In this document: positions 15,528-15,965 of the stretch, in pieces
Numbering within the stretch: the first letter of the stretch is position 1
How the letters are laid out: every line of letters begins with the position of its first letter
Assembly (NCBI GenBank): GCA_013372965.1
Contig: JABXIR010000184.1
Location: 1-15,965, forward strand
Origin: Gammaproteobacteria bacterium
GTDB lineage: Bacteria > Pseudomonadota > Gammaproteobacteria > Pseudomonadales > DSM-25080
DNA: 15,965 nt
Reading direction: 5' to 3'
Made by a program: the position numbers and the translations under genes
The notes under the pieces: generated by a model
Seen by the model: only the letters and a program-made list of their open reading frames with translations
What the model was told of the DNA's origin: nothing
Database searches by the model: none

Positions 15528-15965
15528 TTATCGAATAAGATTCAGCATCCGACGCAACGGCTCAGCAGCACCCCAAAGCAGCTGATCGCCCACGGTAAAA
15601 GCCGACAGATACTCCGGCCCCATATTCATTTTACGAAGACGCCCCACAGGAACATCAAGTTTCCCAGTCACTGCCGCAGGCGACAGTTCACGCATGGTGG
15701 TTTCTCGTTCGTTGGCGATCACGCGCGACCAAGGATTCGAGCTAGCAATAATTGCCTCGATGTCGCTGAGTGGAACATCTTTATTTAACTTAATCGTTAG
15801 TGCCTGACTATGACAGCGCATTGCACCAACCCGCACACAGATGCCATCGACCGGAATAACAGAAGACGTATCAAGCAACTTATTGGTTTCCGCCTGCCCC
15901 TTCCACTCTTCGCGCGACTGACCATTGTCGAGCTGGCGATCAATGAACGGAATCAAACTGCCGGC
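15528..15965 (-). CDS. asd: Aspartate-semialdehyde dehydrogenase (C-terminal part; begins outside the window)
   Basis: The last 145 residues of an NADPH-dependent enzyme that reduces aspartyl phosphate to aspartate semialdehyde, feeding lysine, diaminopimelate, methionine and threonine synthesis. The frame is open to the window edge (AGSLIPFIDRQLDNGQ). An apparent TTG start at 15956 is therefore internal, not real. EEWKGQAETNK, VRVGAMRCHSQ (with the conserved active-site Arg and His), TMRELSPAAVTG, PVGRLRKMNMGPE and GDQLLWGAAEPLRRML follow the E. coli type I enzyme closely. About 60% of the protein is outside the window, judging by the E. coli length of 367. Asd directly upstream of fimV is the Pseudomonas arrangement. 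Confidence 0.97.
   Translation of the reverse strand, partial: AGSLIPFIDRQLDNGQSREEWKGQAETNKLLDTSSVIPVDGICVRVGAMRCHSQALTIKLNKDVPLSDIEAIIASSNPWSRVIANERETTMRELSPAAVTGKLDVPVGRLRKMNMGPEYLSAFTVGDQLLWGAAEPLRRMLNLIR

Noticed and set aside
15528..15956. Complete 142-codon gene starting at TTG 15956
   Set aside because: The frame is open beyond it to the window edge and matches the interior of E. coli Asd (GSLIPxID), so this is a truncated asd, not a short gene.

Overview
The window is a stretch of gammaproteobacterial chromosome at roughly 50% G+C in which every recognisable gene lies on the minus strand. It is therefore best read from right to left. The gene order asd-fimV-truA-trpF-(trpB-trpA)-accD-folC-SPOR protein-cvpA-purF-metZ is the housekeeping cluster familiar from Pseudomonas and relatives. 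Here trpBA sits between trpF and accD. The E. coli-like Asd, a FimV with LysM and acidic regions, a free-standing TrpF and a MetZ-type sulfhydrylase all fit a free-living, Pseudomonas-like gammaproteobacterium. The species cannot be named from the sequence alone.

Right edge, 15965 to 11736: the C-terminal part of asd ends in a strong intrinsic terminator. A 243-base intergenic region follows, carrying a plausible sigma-70 promoter. Then comes a very large fimV (1152 codons; polar and type IV pilus assembly hub), closed by a second strong terminator.

Middle, 11735 to 7186: truA (tRNA pseudouridine synthase), then the last steps of tryptophan synthesis (trpF, trpB, trpA), then accD (first step of fatty acid synthesis). 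trpF, trpB and trpA are tightly coupled. Gaps of 76 to 87 bases separate truA/trpF and trpA/accD, and the second gap holds a perfect hairpin and a palindrome.

Left, 8052 to 1: accD-folC-SPOR-cvpA-purF-metZ-moxR-DUF58-tgpA run with overlaps or gaps of at most 8 bases, which suggests one long transcript. It covers folate, purine and methionine synthesis, an envelope/septum protein and CvpA. It ends in a MoxR AAA+ ATPase, a DUF58 membrane protein and the start of a DUF3488/transglutaminase-like (TgpA) protein cut by the window edge. This trio is a known co-occurring module.

No tRNA or rRNA gene, mobile element, CRISPR array, prophage or integration site was seen. I found no convincing undescribed system. 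The points most worth checking are the terminator only 17 bases ahead of truA, the hairpin and palindrome ahead of accD, a Glu in place of the catalytic Asp60 of TrpA, and the extremely acidic, almost Lys/Arg-free 500-residue region of FimV.
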